Assembly: GCA_009991955.1 (NCBI GenBank)
Contig: JAACWS010000020.1
Coordinates: forward strand, 1 to 63,946
Direction of reading: 5' to 3'
From: Spirochaetales bacterium
GTDB lineage: Bacteria > Spirochaetota > Spirochaetia > DSM-27196 > Salinispiraceae
Length of the DNA stretch: 63,946 nt
The position numbers and the translations under genes were made by a program. Shown here in pieces: positions 53,071 through 62,698 of the stretch. The notes beneath the pieces are model-generated. The model worked only from the letters and a program-made list of their open reading frames with translations. It was not told where the DNA came from and made no database searches. Positions within the stretch are counted from its first letter, which is position 1. Each line of letters opens with the position of its first letter.

Positions 53071-54431
53071 ACTGGGGATGTTGAGTTATCTTTTCCCAGG
53101 CCACGACTCAATTCAAATAGACTACGTTTAAGGTAAGGGGCCAGGTTACTCACCTGGTCGAGGGTGATGCTCCCCGGTGCGGGCAAGAGCAGAATCGATC
53201 CAATCCCCTTAAAAAAGTCTCTATATTCCTGGTCTGTTTCGGTCACACTTCCCGAGGATAGACACTTCCCCTGGTATAATAGACGTTCGAGGAAAGCGAC
53301 GCCCGAGGAGTATGGGGAATTTCGACTGAAATCTTCGGTAAATTCCTGGGATCGAACTTGGGACTGGGGATTCCAGCCCTTTCTCACCTCTGAGCTATAT
53401 GCAATTTTCCGTCCGGAGCTTTCGGCTAGACTCGAAAAAAGTTGAAAATCTCTGTCTTGCAACTTTCTCCGTTGGTGTCCTTCTAACGACAGAGAGGAAA
53501 AGCGATCACTCGAACTCAGCATCCAACGATGGTGGTGACCACCCGGGACGACTTCTCCGGAATAGTTGGTGCCAAAATCTACCCCAAAAATTGATATAGA
53601 TTGTTTCGTAAGTAATAGGCTCAAATAGAGGGCTAAGACACTCACGTTTCCTAAAGCAGGAAGTATCGGTACTGACTGATTTAGCGAGTCGAAAAAAACG
53701 GACTGATAGAACTTACTGGCAAAATAAAAGATTCGTGCGTAATCAAAAAGCCCACGTATACTGGGAAAGGAAGTAAGGTCCAAAAAAACATCCCAGGTTT
53801 GTTTTTTAAGGTCGGACTTTTTAATAGGGAGGAAGTCATGGCTGTTCCAGTATTGGGCTTCCAAAATAACAACCCCGTTGGGAGTAATACCATGCTCCCA
53901 AAGTATTGGGAGGGCTGTATCTACACAGAGAATGTATCTTGGATAAGCAAGTTTTTTGATCTGGGAAAGTGAAGAATGTAAAGATGGGCCAGCACCTACA
54001 AGAACTATTGGTTCATTTAATCGGGGAAGGGATTGTGCAACTCCTGCGTTTTCAATGTGTTTCAGGTTCCTGGCCAAATTTCCGATCCAGCGATTGCCCA
54101 ATACCAAAGCAGTAGGATTGTTATTCCAGTACTCGGATAGACGTTGCTCTAAATGACGAACGAAGGAAGAAAAGATCCTTCGATAGGGTCCAATTCTTCC
54201 GGTTCGAAGAACCTTTACAGCCCGCATCCCCCGAAAATCAACCTCTACTAGGGGAAAATAATTTTCTGACCGAAAGACCGCATGTTGGTGGGGAGCTGGC
54301 AACAGAACTTCAGTTCCACTAGGTGTCGAGAGAATGACTTGGGAACTCAGGGGCACGGAAGAAAAATCAAAGTCCCTGAGCTCAGCAGACCTATTAGTCC
54401 AGATCACATGTAAGGTGCTAGAATCCCACAA
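53067..54431 (-). CDS. DUF115 / MptE-like family protein (motility-associated factor glycosyltransferase type)
   Basis: A 454-residue protein with the core motif VLVGAGPSLHSSLSQI, followed by YILCVDTALPILWEHGITPNGVV and an IFGVDFG segment. These are typical of the DUF115 (6-hydroxymethylpterin pyrophosphokinase MptE-like) fold. In flagellated bacteria this fold includes Maf proteins implicated in flagellin glycosylation. No transmembrane segment is seen. The function is inferred from the family and from a motile organism. It shares its stop region with lepA and is the last gene of a minus-strand block, 3 bases after the PpiD-like gene. Confidence 0.75.
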   Translation of the reverse strand: MWDSSTLHVIWTNRSAELRDFDFSSVPLSSQVILSTPSGTEVLLPAPHQHAVFRSENYFPLVEVDFRGMRAVKVLRTGRIGPYRRIFSSFVRHLEQRLSEYWNNNPTALVLGNRWIGNLARNLKHIENAGVAQSLPRLNEPIVLVGAGPSLHSSLSQIKKLAYPRYILCVDTALPILWEHGITPNGVVILEAQYWNSHDFLPIKKSDLKKQTWDVFLDLTSFPSIRGLFDYARIFYFASKFYQSVFFDSLNQSVPILPALGNVSVLALYLSLLLTKQSISIFGVDFGTNYSGEVVPGGHHHRWMLSSSDRFSSLSLEGHQRRKLQDRDFQLFSSLAESSGRKIAYSSEVRKGWNPQSQVRSQEFTEDFSRNSPYSSGVAFLERLLYQGKCLSSGSVTETDQEYRDFFKGIGSILLLPAPGSITLDQVSNLAPYLKRSLFELSRGLGKDNSTSPV

Positions 54432-54434
54432 GTG

Positions 54435-55949
54435 TTAATTGTCGCCACGGTAGACGTAGGTAAAGAAGGCTGAGTCGAAGTTGTCTTCAACCTTCTCAGG
54501 ACTTAAATAGGCACGCTCTATTTCTTGGCTCACCCAACCGGCAATACTCTGGGGGAGCAAGTAACCTTCTACGTATTCCTTCTCGAAATCTGGGGCGGCA
54601 CCTACCGAAACGGGAGTAAGAACCATATATCCCGAACTAAGCTGTATGGGATTACTACTTTCCCCGAGGCCAAGGTTAAACGTGTACTCGTAAATTTCTT
54701 TCACCCGTTGGGCGTTGGAGATTTCTGTACCTTCAGAACTGAGGACTGTTGGAAAAATCGAGAGATTTCCTGGGTTGAAAGCAAACTCATTTGTCCGAGA
54801 AATTGTCTTTCGGAAACTGGAGGCAGCGGTTTCGAAGCCCTGGGCCTTTGCGGCGACAGAAAATTCTTGGGCTCGAGACTCGAGATAATCCCGCACGAGA
54901 CTACTTTCGTAACTGAGCAGATAGCTTCTGGCTTGGTCAAGCTCTAATGAACTTTCTAGGTTTAATGGGCGAGGGGCGGAGTTCACCCGATAGAGAGCAA
55001 CTTGCCCACTAGTTATTGCTAAGGGATTTGAAACCGACCCTTGGGGAAGATCAAAGACTGTGTTCATAGCCGTTGGATCCTCAAAGTCTCGCTGAAGATC
55101 GAAAGCGAAAACAATACCTCGGTTTCCACCATCTTCTGCAAAGATATCTTGGGAATACTGAATTGCCGCTTCTTCGAAGGTCAGTTCTCCCTTGAGTCGG
55201 GGAAGAAGGGCGTCTGCTTCTTCTTGACTCCCCAGGGTAATAACCGACAACTCCAGAGCTCTAAAGGTTTGGGGATTAGCCCCGACGAAAGAGAGGACTT
55301 CTGATTGAGGAAAGTCTGTCTGATCGAACAAAATATAGTCGACAGAACGGCGTTCGTTACCCAGAGAGGTAATAAAACTCGCTTCTTGCTCGGATACCAC
55401 GGTGCCTATTTGGATATCGTCCAACATTCGGCTATAGATACTTGTATCTCGAATGAGTTGGCGTAAAGAAAGTACTTCCGCCTGGGAGGTGCTTTGGTAG
55501 AGCTGGAGGTCGAAGGTACCGTCGGTTTGAAACTGGGGAAGGGTACGAATTGCCTCATCCACAAGATCTGCCGATGCGGTGAGTCCAATGCTTTCGGCTT
55601 CCTTTAATACAGCCGTATGAAAGAGAGTCTGTTGAAAGGCGGTTCGCCAAATTTGGTAACTCGTTTGGAAATCGATTTCTATTCCAGCGTTTTGGTATTG
55701 GTCTGCCAAGGACTGGAGTTGTTGGGCGAAAAATCCACCTGGTTCATAGACAATATCAGTGTCGTCGTAAGAACCGAAAACTGCTTCGTTGGAATCGGCA
55801 AAACCGAATTTGAGACTTGCTGGCCCTATCACAAAGGTGAGGGCTATGAGAATGAGTACTCCGACACTAAAAAAGTACACAAAAGGATGCCTACTAAAAG
55901 GCGTCTTGGTTGGTGTTTGCTTGGAAAACTCGTTGGAAAGATTTGACAT
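54435..55949 (-). CDS. PpiD/SurA-like periplasmic folding factor with parvulin-type domain
   Basis: A 504-residue protein with a cytoplasmic N-terminal tail and one transmembrane helix (about 25-47). A SurA_N-like helical region (about 60-200) follows. A parvulin-like domain (about 230-320, with EADALLPRLKGELTFEEAAIQYSQD and a GNRG turn) and a C-terminal helical region complete the PpiD layout. It probably assists folding of exported proteins at the inner membrane. Key parvulin active-site residues are not clearly conserved, so isomerase activity is uncertain. AGAAGGA lies upstream of the ATG. It is followed closely by the DUF115 gene. Confidence 0.8.
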   Translation of the reverse strand: MSNLSNEFSKQTPTKTPFSRHPFVYFFSVGVLILIALTFVIGPASLKFGFADSNEAVFGSYDDTDIVYEPGGFFAQQLQSLADQYQNAGIEIDFQTSYQIWRTAFQQTLFHTAVLKEAESIGLTASADLVDEAIRTLPQFQTDGTFDLQLYQSTSQAEVLSLRQLIRDTSIYSRMLDDIQIGTVVSEQEASFITSLGNERRSVDYILFDQTDFPQSEVLSFVGANPQTFRALELSVITLGSQEEADALLPRLKGELTFEEAAIQYSQDIFAEDGGNRGIVFAFDLQRDFEDPTAMNTVFDLPQGSVSNPLAITSGQVALYRVNSAPRPLNLESSLELDQARSYLLSYESSLVRDYLESRAQEFSVAAKAQGFETAASSFRKTISRTNEFAFNPGNLSIFPTVLSSEGTEISNAQRVKEIYEYTFNLGLGESSNPIQLSSGYMVLTPVSVGAAPDFEKEYVEGYLLPQSIAGWVSQEIERAYLSPEKVEDNFDSAFFTYVYRGDN

Positions 55950-56002
55950 AAAAGCTGCGTCCTTCTTGAGGTCTCAAAGAACCTCGGTCGTAATATCGAA
56001 GA

Positions 56003-56075
56003 TCGGGATGGCGGGAGTCGAACCCGCGGCCTCCTCGTCCCGAACGAGGCGCGCTAGCCACTGCGCTACATCCCG
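56003..56075 (-). tRNA. tRNA-Pro (anticodon CGG)
   Basis: On the minus strand the acceptor stem is CGGGATG/CATCCCG with discriminator A. The anticodon stem CCTCG/CGAGG encloses TTCGGGA, giving anticodon CGG. The T-arm is GCGGG-TTCGACT-CCCGC. CCA is not encoded. Confidence 0.96.
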
Positions 56076-56087
56076 TAATAGAAAGAA

Positions 56088-56116
56088 AAACTACCCCAAA
56101 CCTAGGGCCCTGTCAA
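56088..56116 (-). promoter_or_regulatory. promoter of tRNA-Pro
   Basis: On the minus strand: perfect TTGACA (56116-56111), a 17-bp spacer and TAGTTT (56093-56088), 12 bases before the tRNA. It has the same architecture as the two tRNA-Gln promoters. Confidence 0.65.
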
Positions 56117-56127
56117 GAAACCCTAGG
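56101..56127 (-). terminator. possible weak terminator after the histidine phosphatase gene
   Basis: CCTAGGG (56101-56107) and CCCTAGG (56121-56127) pair around 13 bases. The stop codon of the phosphatase lies in one arm. A T-rich stretch follows on the minus strand only after several bases. The -35 box of the tRNA-Pro promoter sits in the loop. Confidence 0.35.
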
Positions 56128-56737
56128 GGTTATGAATAAAGTTTCGGCTATCTCCATAAAACAGGCTGGTTATCGGATGGACCCATCCGAGGCCCTGGAA
56201 ATTTACTACCCATATCTCACCATTGTTTGGAAAACCTTCAGGGTAGGTTGGTAAGGTATTTTCCAAAAGCCCACGAATGAGCCTAAAAGTTACCGCATGG
56301 GTGACTAAGAGTACGTTTTTGGTCTTGAAGATCTCGGAATATTCCTGGAAAAAACTCATCACCCTGGTAGCTACCATCTTATATGACTCGCCACCCTCGG
56401 GAAGCCAGTCCCAACGAGCTAGAGGGCGATGCTCGTAACCCGAAAGGGTCTTTATTTCATCGTAACCTCTTCCAGAAAAGACCCCCTGGTCTTGTTCCTT
56501 GAGCCGCTCATCGGTACGAATTGGAAGTCCAAAAAACTCACCGAAAGGTTCTGCCGTTTGGATCGCCCGAACGAGGGGACTAGAGATAAGGAGCTCAATT
56601 TTATGATTCTGGGCGAATTCCGAAGCGATTCTTCTCGCATCCGCATGGCCCGCAGGGGTGAGAGGATAGGGCATTCCACTGGCCATGATGCGATTCTGAT
56701 TTGCCTCACTTTGGGCATGGCGGATTAAATACAACAC
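56123..56737 (-). CDS. histidine phosphatase family protein (phosphoglycerate mutase-like)
   Basis: A 204-residue cytoplasmic phosphatase with the N-terminal RHAQSEAN motif (catalytic His7). A second conserved His lies in VTHAVTFRLI, and the acidic region KEQDQGVFSG is typical of the branch. The substrate is not predictable. Cofactor-dependent mutases have additional motifs that are not evident here. It follows the GDPD gene by 4 bases in a minus-strand series. Confidence 0.85.
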   Translation of the reverse strand: MLYLIRHAQSEANQNRIMASGMPYPLTPAGHADARRIASEFAQNHKIELLISSPLVRAIQTAEPFGEFFGLPIRTDERLKEQDQGVFSGRGYDEIKTLSGYEHRPLARWDWLPEGGESYKMVATRVMSFFQEYSEIFKTKNVLLVTHAVTFRLIRGLLENTLPTYPEGFPNNGEIWVVNFQGLGWVHPITSLFYGDSRNFIHNP

Positions 56738-56741
56738 TGTA

Positions 56742-57797
56742 CTAGTAGTCTTTCAATACATTTTCAAGAATATCCGGTCTGTCGGTGATTATGCCGTCGA
56801 CGCCCATTGCGATGAGCTCCCGCATAGTTTCCTCGTCGTTTACTGTCCAAATATAGGTAGACAAATTCTTTCGTCGAGCATCTCTAACCATGCGAGGATT
56901 AGTTATGTTCGTATAGTAGGTGTCTTCCTGTTCATCGTATACTGCAAGTCCCTGTTGGATGAATTTTGGAAGCACTTCAATGAGTCCTCTCTCGCTATCG
57001 CCAATCGGATCGCGAATTGGCAGAAAGAGTCCCGCATAGGGAGTTGGAAGGAAGAAGTCCAGGCCGAGGGTACTCAAGACGCTAAAAGTGAGAACATCAT
57101 TTGTTCCTGCTCCTGTCGGTATCGCATTTGAGGTGAGCTCTCTAAACTGAGATGCAAGAGAGCTATCGAAACTGGCCATAACAATATGATCTTCCATTGA
57201 ATAATCGGTAATTGTGGTTATAAGTGCCTTTACCGCAAGATTGGACCGCTCAGGACCACTTTCTACGACCGTGTCTTTCAATTCGAGAATAAAAAACGCG
57301 TCGGGATAGTTTGCGAATAGATCCGAAAGGCGAGCGGGAACGAGAAGCCCAGCCATAGAAGGATTATTTTCGGAAGTTACATTGCCGTAGGGAGTGAGTC
57401 CCTCAAGATTTATGAATTGACTACCAAAATTGTATTGATAAAGCTCCTCATAATCGAGGTCTGCAATTTTGATTCCGGGAACTCCGGTTGTAGACAGGAT
57501 ATCTAAATCGTGGTGGGAAACAAGAACTCCATCTTTGGTTAAAGCCAGGTCGATTTCAAAGGTGGTCCATCCCCGAGAATACATTTCCTGGTAGCTGAAA
57601 ATCGTATTCTCGGGGTAGAGGAGTTTGGCTCCTCCGTGAGGAATAATTTTCGGTAGACTCCCGGTACTAACTCGGAGGGGGTTAGTTTTCCTATACCCAC
57701 CGGGTGCCCAAGGAAGAAGATTGAGAATCCATCCGAGGACTGCCAACACAACTAAAGCTCCAATAAAGAGCGCGAAAACCTTCAGAAATTTTTTCAT
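56742..57797 (-). CDS. membrane-anchored glycerophosphodiester phosphodiesterase
   Basis: A 351-residue GDPD-family enzyme that cleaves glycerophosphodiesters to glycerol-3-phosphate and an alcohol. A single N-terminal transmembrane helix (about 5-29) places it facing the periplasm. Catalytic landmarks are HGG (H55 region), PENT, FEIDLALTKDGVLVSHHD and ILELKD. The C-terminal WTVND and GVDGIITDRPD motifs are also present. All are conserved. AGGACAAT precedes the ATG. It is followed 4 bases later by the histidine phosphatase gene. Confidence 0.92.
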   Translation of the reverse strand: MKKFLKVFALFIGALVVLAVLGWILNLLPWAPGGYRKTNPLRVSTGSLPKIIPHGGAKLLYPENTIFSYQEMYSRGWTTFEIDLALTKDGVLVSHHDLDILSTTGVPGIKIADLDYEELYQYNFGSQFINLEGLTPYGNVTSENNPSMAGLLVPARLSDLFANYPDAFFILELKDTVVESGPERSNLAVKALITTITDYSMEDHIVMASFDSSLASQFRELTSNAIPTGAGTNDVLTFSVLSTLGLDFFLPTPYAGLFLPIRDPIGDSERGLIEVLPKFIQQGLAVYDEQEDTYYTNITNPRMVRDARRKNLSTYIWTVNDEETMRELIAMGVDGIITDRPDILENVLKDY

Positions 57798-57829
57798 ACT
57801 AATTGTCCTCCGGGTCTTGGACCCTAGTG

Positions 57830-58615
57830 TTACATCGTTTTGAAAAACTTGTAATTGTTTGCCTCTATTGTGTGATGATCGGGAATTGGGAAATAGAGGG
57901 TCTCCTCTTGGCGGGCAAACATGAATCCATGGCGAATAATTTTAAAACTAAACTCATCGAGATTACTATCGAGGGCAATACCCTTGTTATGCTTGTCGGG
58001 ATATTTTAACAGTTCATAGTACCCGTCTCTAAGGGTTGAAGGATGGACGTTCCGGATAGGGCTAGGACGGAACGGATTACTTTCAAAATCCTCTACAAAT
58101 TCGGGAATGTCAACTTCGAGCTGGGTATAGAACTGGACCGGGGCGCTCTTGGTTAAGTCTGGGTTGGTAATGTATCTGCCGAAGGTTGGAAAGTCGTATT
58201 CCGATAGGGCCATCATACGCATCGGAGTAATTTCGGCGTAAAGGCGGATTTTTGTTTTTTCGTGTTGGGCATCGTGGACCGCAGGAACAAGTTCAAGGCT
58301 GTGGCCCTCTTGGTTTACCAAGAAAAGCTTTTGAATGGCAGATAAAGAGACGTGCTCCATGACCCTATAGCTACAGATAAATTTCGTAGCCTTTGGCCTT
58401 CCGTCCTCGTGAGGATTGAGTTGGGACAGAATATCGTCAATGGGAAAAAAATTGTGTCTAAACTCCGGATCAATATGAGCAAAAATAACTTTGCCACTGT
58501 AGTGTCGGGAGGAGCCGCTGGTATAGTGGCGGGCGAAGAGATCAGGAGAGAGGTGGCTAGCGATGAGTGCATTATTTGGATACAAGGTCATGTACAAGTG
58601 GTTATTATACTGCAT
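57830..58615 (-). CDS. conserved-looking protein of unknown function
   Basis: I do not recognise this 261-residue protein. It has no signal peptide or transmembrane helix and is rich in His, Phe and Tyr. It contains several motif-like segments, such as [21 protein letters not shown] near the N-terminus and [20 protein letters not shown] near 200. It appears soluble and globular. The start at 58615 is preceded by GGGGG 6 bases upstream and lies 2 bases after the pyrophosphatase stop. An in-frame ATG at 58627 would overlap that gene. Being immediately downstream of the ion-pumping pyrophosphatase, it may be co-transcribed with it. Confidence 0.75.
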   Translation of the reverse strand: MQYNNHLYMTLYPNNALIASHLSPDLFARHYTSGSSRHYSGKVIFAHIDPEFRHNFFPIDDILSQLNPHEDGRPKATKFICSYRVMEHVSLSAIQKLFLVNQEGHSLELVPAVHDAQHEKTKIRLYAEITPMRMMALSEYDFPTFGRYITNPDLTKSAPVQFYTQLEVDIPEFVEDFESNPFRPSPIRNVHPSTLRDGYYELLKYPDKHNKGIALDSNLDEFSFKIIRHGFMFARQEETLYFPIPDHHTIEANNYKFFKTM

Positions 58616-58617
58616 TT

Positions 58618-60702
58618 TTACCCCCAAAATGATTTAAGTATTGGTGCAATGACCAAGGAAACGACAGCCATAAGTTTGATAAGAATATTCAGACTCGGCC
58701 CAGCGGTGTCTTTGAACGGATCGCCAACCGTATCGCCCACAACCGCAGCTTTGTGACTTGGACTTCCTTTTCCCCCACCTTCTCCAGTCTCGATCATCTT
58801 CTTTGCATTGTCCCAAGCTCCACCGGAGTTTGACATGAAGATTGCGAGAACAACCCCACTGGCGGTTACTCCAATGAGTAGACCGGTTAACATTTCGATA
58901 CCCCCGGTAAATCCGATGAGAACCGGAGTGGCCGCAGCGATTATTCCCGGCAGCATCATCTTTTTGAGGGCACTGGTGGTCGAAATGTCGACACACTTTT
59001 TGTAATCCGGTTCTTCGGTGTCTTCTAGGATTCCTGGACGCTCGCGAAATTGACGACGAACTTCTTCGATCATCGCGAAGGCAGCCTCGCCAATAGCACT
59101 CATGGCGAGACTGCTAAAGAGATAGGGTATAACCGCACCTAAAAGGATACCAGACAAAACTCGAACATCGAAAAGGTCGATAGTAAAAACACCAACCTGG
59201 TTTCGGAAAGCAGTAAAGAGAATAATACTAGTCAAGGCCGCCGATCCGATTGCAAATCCCTTACCAATTGCGGCGGTAGTATTTCCAACCGCGTCGAGCT
59301 CATCGGTAATTTCCCGAACCGAAGGAGGAAGCTCGCTCATTTCGGCAAGTCCTCCAGCGTTGTCGGCTATAGGCCCGTAGGCGTCGACGGCCAATTGAAT
59401 ACCCAGGGTCATTAGCATACCGAGGGCCGCAATGCCTATTCCATACAGGCCCGCGAGGGCGTTACCCGCCAGGATTGCGAGGATTATCACCAACACTAGG
59501 GGGAAGGACGATAACATTCCAACTCCCATTCCGGTAATTAGGGTAGTTGCAGCCCCAGTTTCACAAGCCTTTACGATTGAGCGCACGGGTTTGGTATCGG
59601 TTCCGGTAAAATACTCGGTGAGTATCCCGAGGGCGATTCCCGAAGCCATTCCCAAGAGGGCGGAGAAAAAGATTTGCAGCCATCCAATAGCCGCCCCGTC
59701 TGGGGTGTTCTGAAAGGTATCGGTCCCCAGAAACAGTAGGGCGAGGACGAAGGTGAAAACACCGGCGATAGCCGCTGCAGAAAAGGTACCCAGGTTAAGG
59801 GCCCGCTGGGGGCTCTTGCCTTCTTTAATTCGGACGAACCGGATACCAATCATGCTCGATAGGACTCCAAGACTGGCGACTAGAAGGGGGAACACGGCGA
59901 GCTTGAAGCTTGTAGCGTCGGTTGATAGAGCTCCCGCGCCTAAAATCATTGCGCCAACTATCGAACCGAGGTAACTTTCGAAGAGGTCTGCGCCCATGCC
60001 TGCCACGTCACCCACGTTGTCCCCGACGTTATCGGCAATGGTAGCGGGGTTTCGAGGGTCATCCTCGGGAATACCAGCTTCGACCTTCCCTACTAGGTCG
60101 GCCCCTACGTCTGCGGCCTTGGTAAAAATCCCTCCACCAACCCGGGCAAAAAGGGCCATAGAACTAGCGCCTAAACTGAACCCCGAGAGAATTTGCAGAA
60201 TCTCATTGAGAAATCCATTGATATCAAAGACGAGGAAGAGTGCGGACGTCCCGAGTACGATAAAAATTCCCCCCATTGCTAACCCGACGACACTCATTCC
60301 CATGACACTTCCACCGGTAAAGCTGACTCGCAAGGCCGAGTGAATATCAATTTGGGCTGCATGGGTTGTGCGGCTATTGGCCGCCGTAGCGACCCTCATT
60401 CCTATGAAACCAGCCAGGCCCGATGTCCCCGCACCGAGAACAAAACTCAAGGATTGGAATCGTAATATTCCAGTATTTCCAAGGGACAGAAAGGCCGCGA
60501 CCACGAGGACGAAAGGGAGGAGAACACTAAATTCCCGTTTTAGAAAAGCCATTGCCCCCTCGGTGACGTACCCACTAATGCGAATGAGGCGCTCATTTTC
60601 CACCGGTTGGCGGAAAACCCAACGGGTGCGGTTGTAGGCATACCCAAGGGCGGTTAGGCTCCCAGCCCCGAGGACCCAAAGTCCCAGGTATAAATGAATC
60701 AT
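58618..60702 (-). CDS. hppA: K+-dependent membrane pyrophosphatase, probably Na+-pumping
   Basis: A 694-residue integral membrane protein that couples pyrophosphate hydrolysis to ion export. The substrate site is intact: DVGADLVGK near 198-206, [20 protein letters not shown] at 213-232, and further DN-rich motifs at 440-449. A477 in [10 protein letters not shown] is the K+-dependence signature, since K+-independent enzymes have Lys there. E242 in DLFESYLGS matches the glutamate diagnostic of Na+-pumping enzymes, whereas plant-type H+ pumps have Gly there and Glu four residues on. Na+ transport is therefore inferred from family knowledge. Most of the sequence is hydrophobic, with about 16 expected helices. 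Confidence 0.94.
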   Translation of the reverse strand: MIHLYLGLWVLGAGSLTALGYAYNRTRWVFRQPVENERLIRISGYVTEGAMAFLKREFSVLLPFVLVVAAFLSLGNTGILRFQSLSFVLGAGTSGLAGFIGMRVATAANSRTTHAAQIDIHSALRVSFTGGSVMGMSVVGLAMGGIFIVLGTSALFLVFDINGFLNEILQILSGFSLGASSMALFARVGGGIFTKAADVGADLVGKVEAGIPEDDPRNPATIADNVGDNVGDVAGMGADLFESYLGSIVGAMILGAGALSTDATSFKLAVFPLLVASLGVLSSMIGIRFVRIKEGKSPQRALNLGTFSAAAIAGVFTFVLALLFLGTDTFQNTPDGAAIGWLQIFFSALLGMASGIALGILTEYFTGTDTKPVRSIVKACETGAATTLITGMGVGMLSSFPLVLVIILAILAGNALAGLYGIGIAALGMLMTLGIQLAVDAYGPIADNAGGLAEMSELPPSVREITDELDAVGNTTAAIGKGFAIGSAALTSIILFTAFRNQVGVFTIDLFDVRVLSGILLGAVIPYLFSSLAMSAIGEAAFAMIEEVRRQFRERPGILEDTEEPDYKKCVDISTTSALKKMMLPGIIAAATPVLIGFTGGIEMLTGLLIGVTASGVVLAIFMSNSGGAWDNAKKMIETGEGGGKGSPSHKAAVVGDTVGDPFKDTAGPSLNILIKLMAVVSLVIAPILKSFWG

Positions 60703-60804
60703 CGTAAGAAGTGCTCCTTATCCTTGGCAGTGTATATTCCTTACTTCTTTATCGCAATAATTTCCTGTACTATTTGGCAAAGCATTCCCGCTTGGAGGAC
60801 CCTT

Positions 60805-62616
60805 TTGGCACTTATAACAGTCTCTGATGTATTTCTTACCTTTGGTGGGGCTCCAATTTTCGATGGTGTGAACCTAACCATCGAGGCAGGCCAGCGGCTT
60901 TGTCTTGTAGGCCCCAATGGAACTGGCAAGTCCACCTTACTTAAGGTTATAGCTGGAAATCTGGTACCCGATTCGGGAGTCGTCGCCCGACAAAAAGATC
61001 TCGTTGTTCATTTCCTTGCCCAGGGATTTTCCGATTTTGCCGACCAGTCAGTCGTGGACCTTTTGAGCGATACCCTTTCGGTTGTCCAGGAGGGACTGAA
61101 ACTTCTCGATCAACTAGGAGTAGACCCCGATAGTCCGTGGAATAGGTTGTCCGGTGGGTCTCGACGGAAGGTAATGATCGCCCAAACTTTGGCTGGAAGT
61201 CCAGATTTAGTGATTCTCGACGAACCGACCAACCACCTTGATTTGGGTACAATCGAGTGGCTCGAGGACTATTGCCGACGAGAAACTCGATCTTTGATTT
61301 TTGTGACCCACGATAGGGCCTTTGCGAGAAAAGTAGGGAATAGGATCGCAAATTTAGACAGGGGAAAACTTTCAACCTACGAATGCACCTATTCGGATTT
61401 TTTAGAACGGAAAGAGAAGCTTCTTGTTGATGAAGCAGTAGCCTGGGCAAAAATTGATAAAATTCGTGGCCAAGAAGAGGAATGGCTACGGCGGGGTGTA
61501 AAAGCTCGAAGGACTCGAGATGAGGGGAGGGTACGAGCACTTCTTCGGATGCGAGAAGAACACACGAATCGAAGAAATCTTCCGGGCCAAATGAAAACGG
61601 CTCTACAACTTAGTACGGCAGGTGGGAGTTTGGTTGCGGAGTTAGAAAATGTTCAGTTCTGCTATCCTTCAACGACGACCGATGTCCTAAAGAATTTGAC
61701 CTTCACGGTGATGAAGGGTGACAAGATTGGAATAGTGGGACCAAATGGGTCGGGAAAGACTACCCTTGTAAAATTGCTTCTGGGTGATTTGTCCCCGACC
61801 CAGGGTACTATTCGCCTAGGCACGAATCTAACGGTCTTGTACTACGATCAGAATCGGGAGGGCTTGAATCAGAACGAAAGTCTTTTGGTGAATTTAAGCG
61901 GTGGCGACGACACCCTTATGGTGAGGGGAAAATCGAAACACGTGAACGCCTATGCCCAAGATTTTCTTTTTTCCCCCGATCGACTTTCGAGTCCGGTATT
62001 TACCCTTTCTGGGGGTGAGCAAAACCGACTTGTCCTTGCCAAGCTCTTCGCCCAACCGGGTAATCTCTTGGTGTTTGACGAGCCTACAAACGATTTGGAC
62101 ACCGAGACCCTCGAATTGCTGGAGGACCTCCTGGTAAACTACGATGGTACGGTTTTCTTGGTGAGTCACGACCGCGAATTCCTCGATAACGTTGTCTCCG
62201 ACTGTTTGGTTCTTCTCCCCGATGGACGGGTACACCACCACGTAGGGAGTTTTAGCGAGTACAAGGAAAGAGAAGCCGAGGAGAAGAGGCAGGAATCCCA
62301 GTCGTCATTCAACAAAAAAGGTAGCCCACCAAATACCCTGTCAATTGCTCCATCAAAAATATCTCGTCGAACAAAACTTTCATACAATGAACAAAAAGAG
62401 CTGGATTCTCTGCCTTCGGTTTTGGAAGAACTAGAAAATCTGCTTTCGACTCTTCACAATCAATTGGCAGATCCTGAGATTTATGTCGGTGGAAGTGAAA
62501 AGGTCAGAACCCTAAAACAGACGGTAAAGGAGACCGAGGTTCGACTTGAAAAAGCCTATACCCGATGGCAAGAACTGGAAGAAAAATTCCTTAAATCGAC
62601 CTCTAAAACCGATTGA
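60805..62616 (+). CDS. ABC-F family ATPase (Uup-like)
   Basis: A 603-residue soluble protein with two ABC ATPase domains and no membrane domain. First cassette: Walker A GPNGTGKST, signature LSGGSRRK, Walker B VILDEPTNHLD. Second cassette: GPNGSGKTT, LSGGEQNR, LVFDEPTNDLD. A linker lies between, and a C-terminal coiled coil (about 525-595) resembles the Uup DNA-binding tail. ABC-F proteins act on ribosomes. The TTG at 60805 is preferred because GGAGG lies 8 bases upstream and the reading MALITVSDVFLTFGG matches family N-termini. The longer frame from 60694 runs into the divergent pyrophosphatase gene. Confidence 0.9.
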   Translation: MALITVSDVFLTFGGAPIFDGVNLTIEAGQRLCLVGPNGTGKSTLLKVIAGNLVPDSGVVARQKDLVVHFLAQGFSDFADQSVVDLLSDTLSVVQEGLKLLDQLGVDPDSPWNRLSGGSRRKVMIAQTLAGSPDLVILDEPTNHLDLGTIEWLEDYCRRETRSLIFVTHDRAFARKVGNRIANLDRGKLSTYECTYSDFLERKEKLLVDEAVAWAKIDKIRGQEEEWLRRGVKARRTRDEGRVRALLRMREEHTNRRNLPGQMKTALQLSTAGGSLVAELENVQFCYPSTTTDVLKNLTFTVMKGDKIGIVGPNGSGKTTLVKLLLGDLSPTQGTIRLGTNLTVLYYDQNREGLNQNESLLVNLSGGDDTLMVRGKSKHVNAYAQDFLFSPDRLSSPVFTLSGGEQNRLVLAKLFAQPGNLLVFDEPTNDLDTETLELLEDLLVNYDGTVFLVSHDREFLDNVVSDCLVLLPDGRVHHHVGSFSEYKEREAEEKRQESQSSFNKKGSPPNTLSIAPSKISRRTKLSYNEQKELDSLPSVLEELENLLSTLHNQLADPEIYVGGSEKVRTLKQTVKETEVRLEKAYTRWQELEEKFLKSTSKTD

Positions 62617-62698
62617 CACGGGGCGCCAATTGGTTCCATATTCCGGCGAGAATGATGGTATCCGGCCAAGCCTCAAAGGCCCCGGTGTTGGGGGTAAG

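Noticed and set aside
60694-60804. N-terminal extension of the ABC-F gene from ATG at 60694
   Set aside because: It overlaps the divergent pyrophosphatase start, encodes a hydrophobic stretch foreign to ABC-F proteins, and a GGAGG-supported TTG lies at 60805.
60807-60825. TGGCAC near the ABC-F start as a second sigma-54 promoter
   Set aside because: The -12 element is ACAG instead of TTGC, and it lies within the coding sequence after the proposed start.
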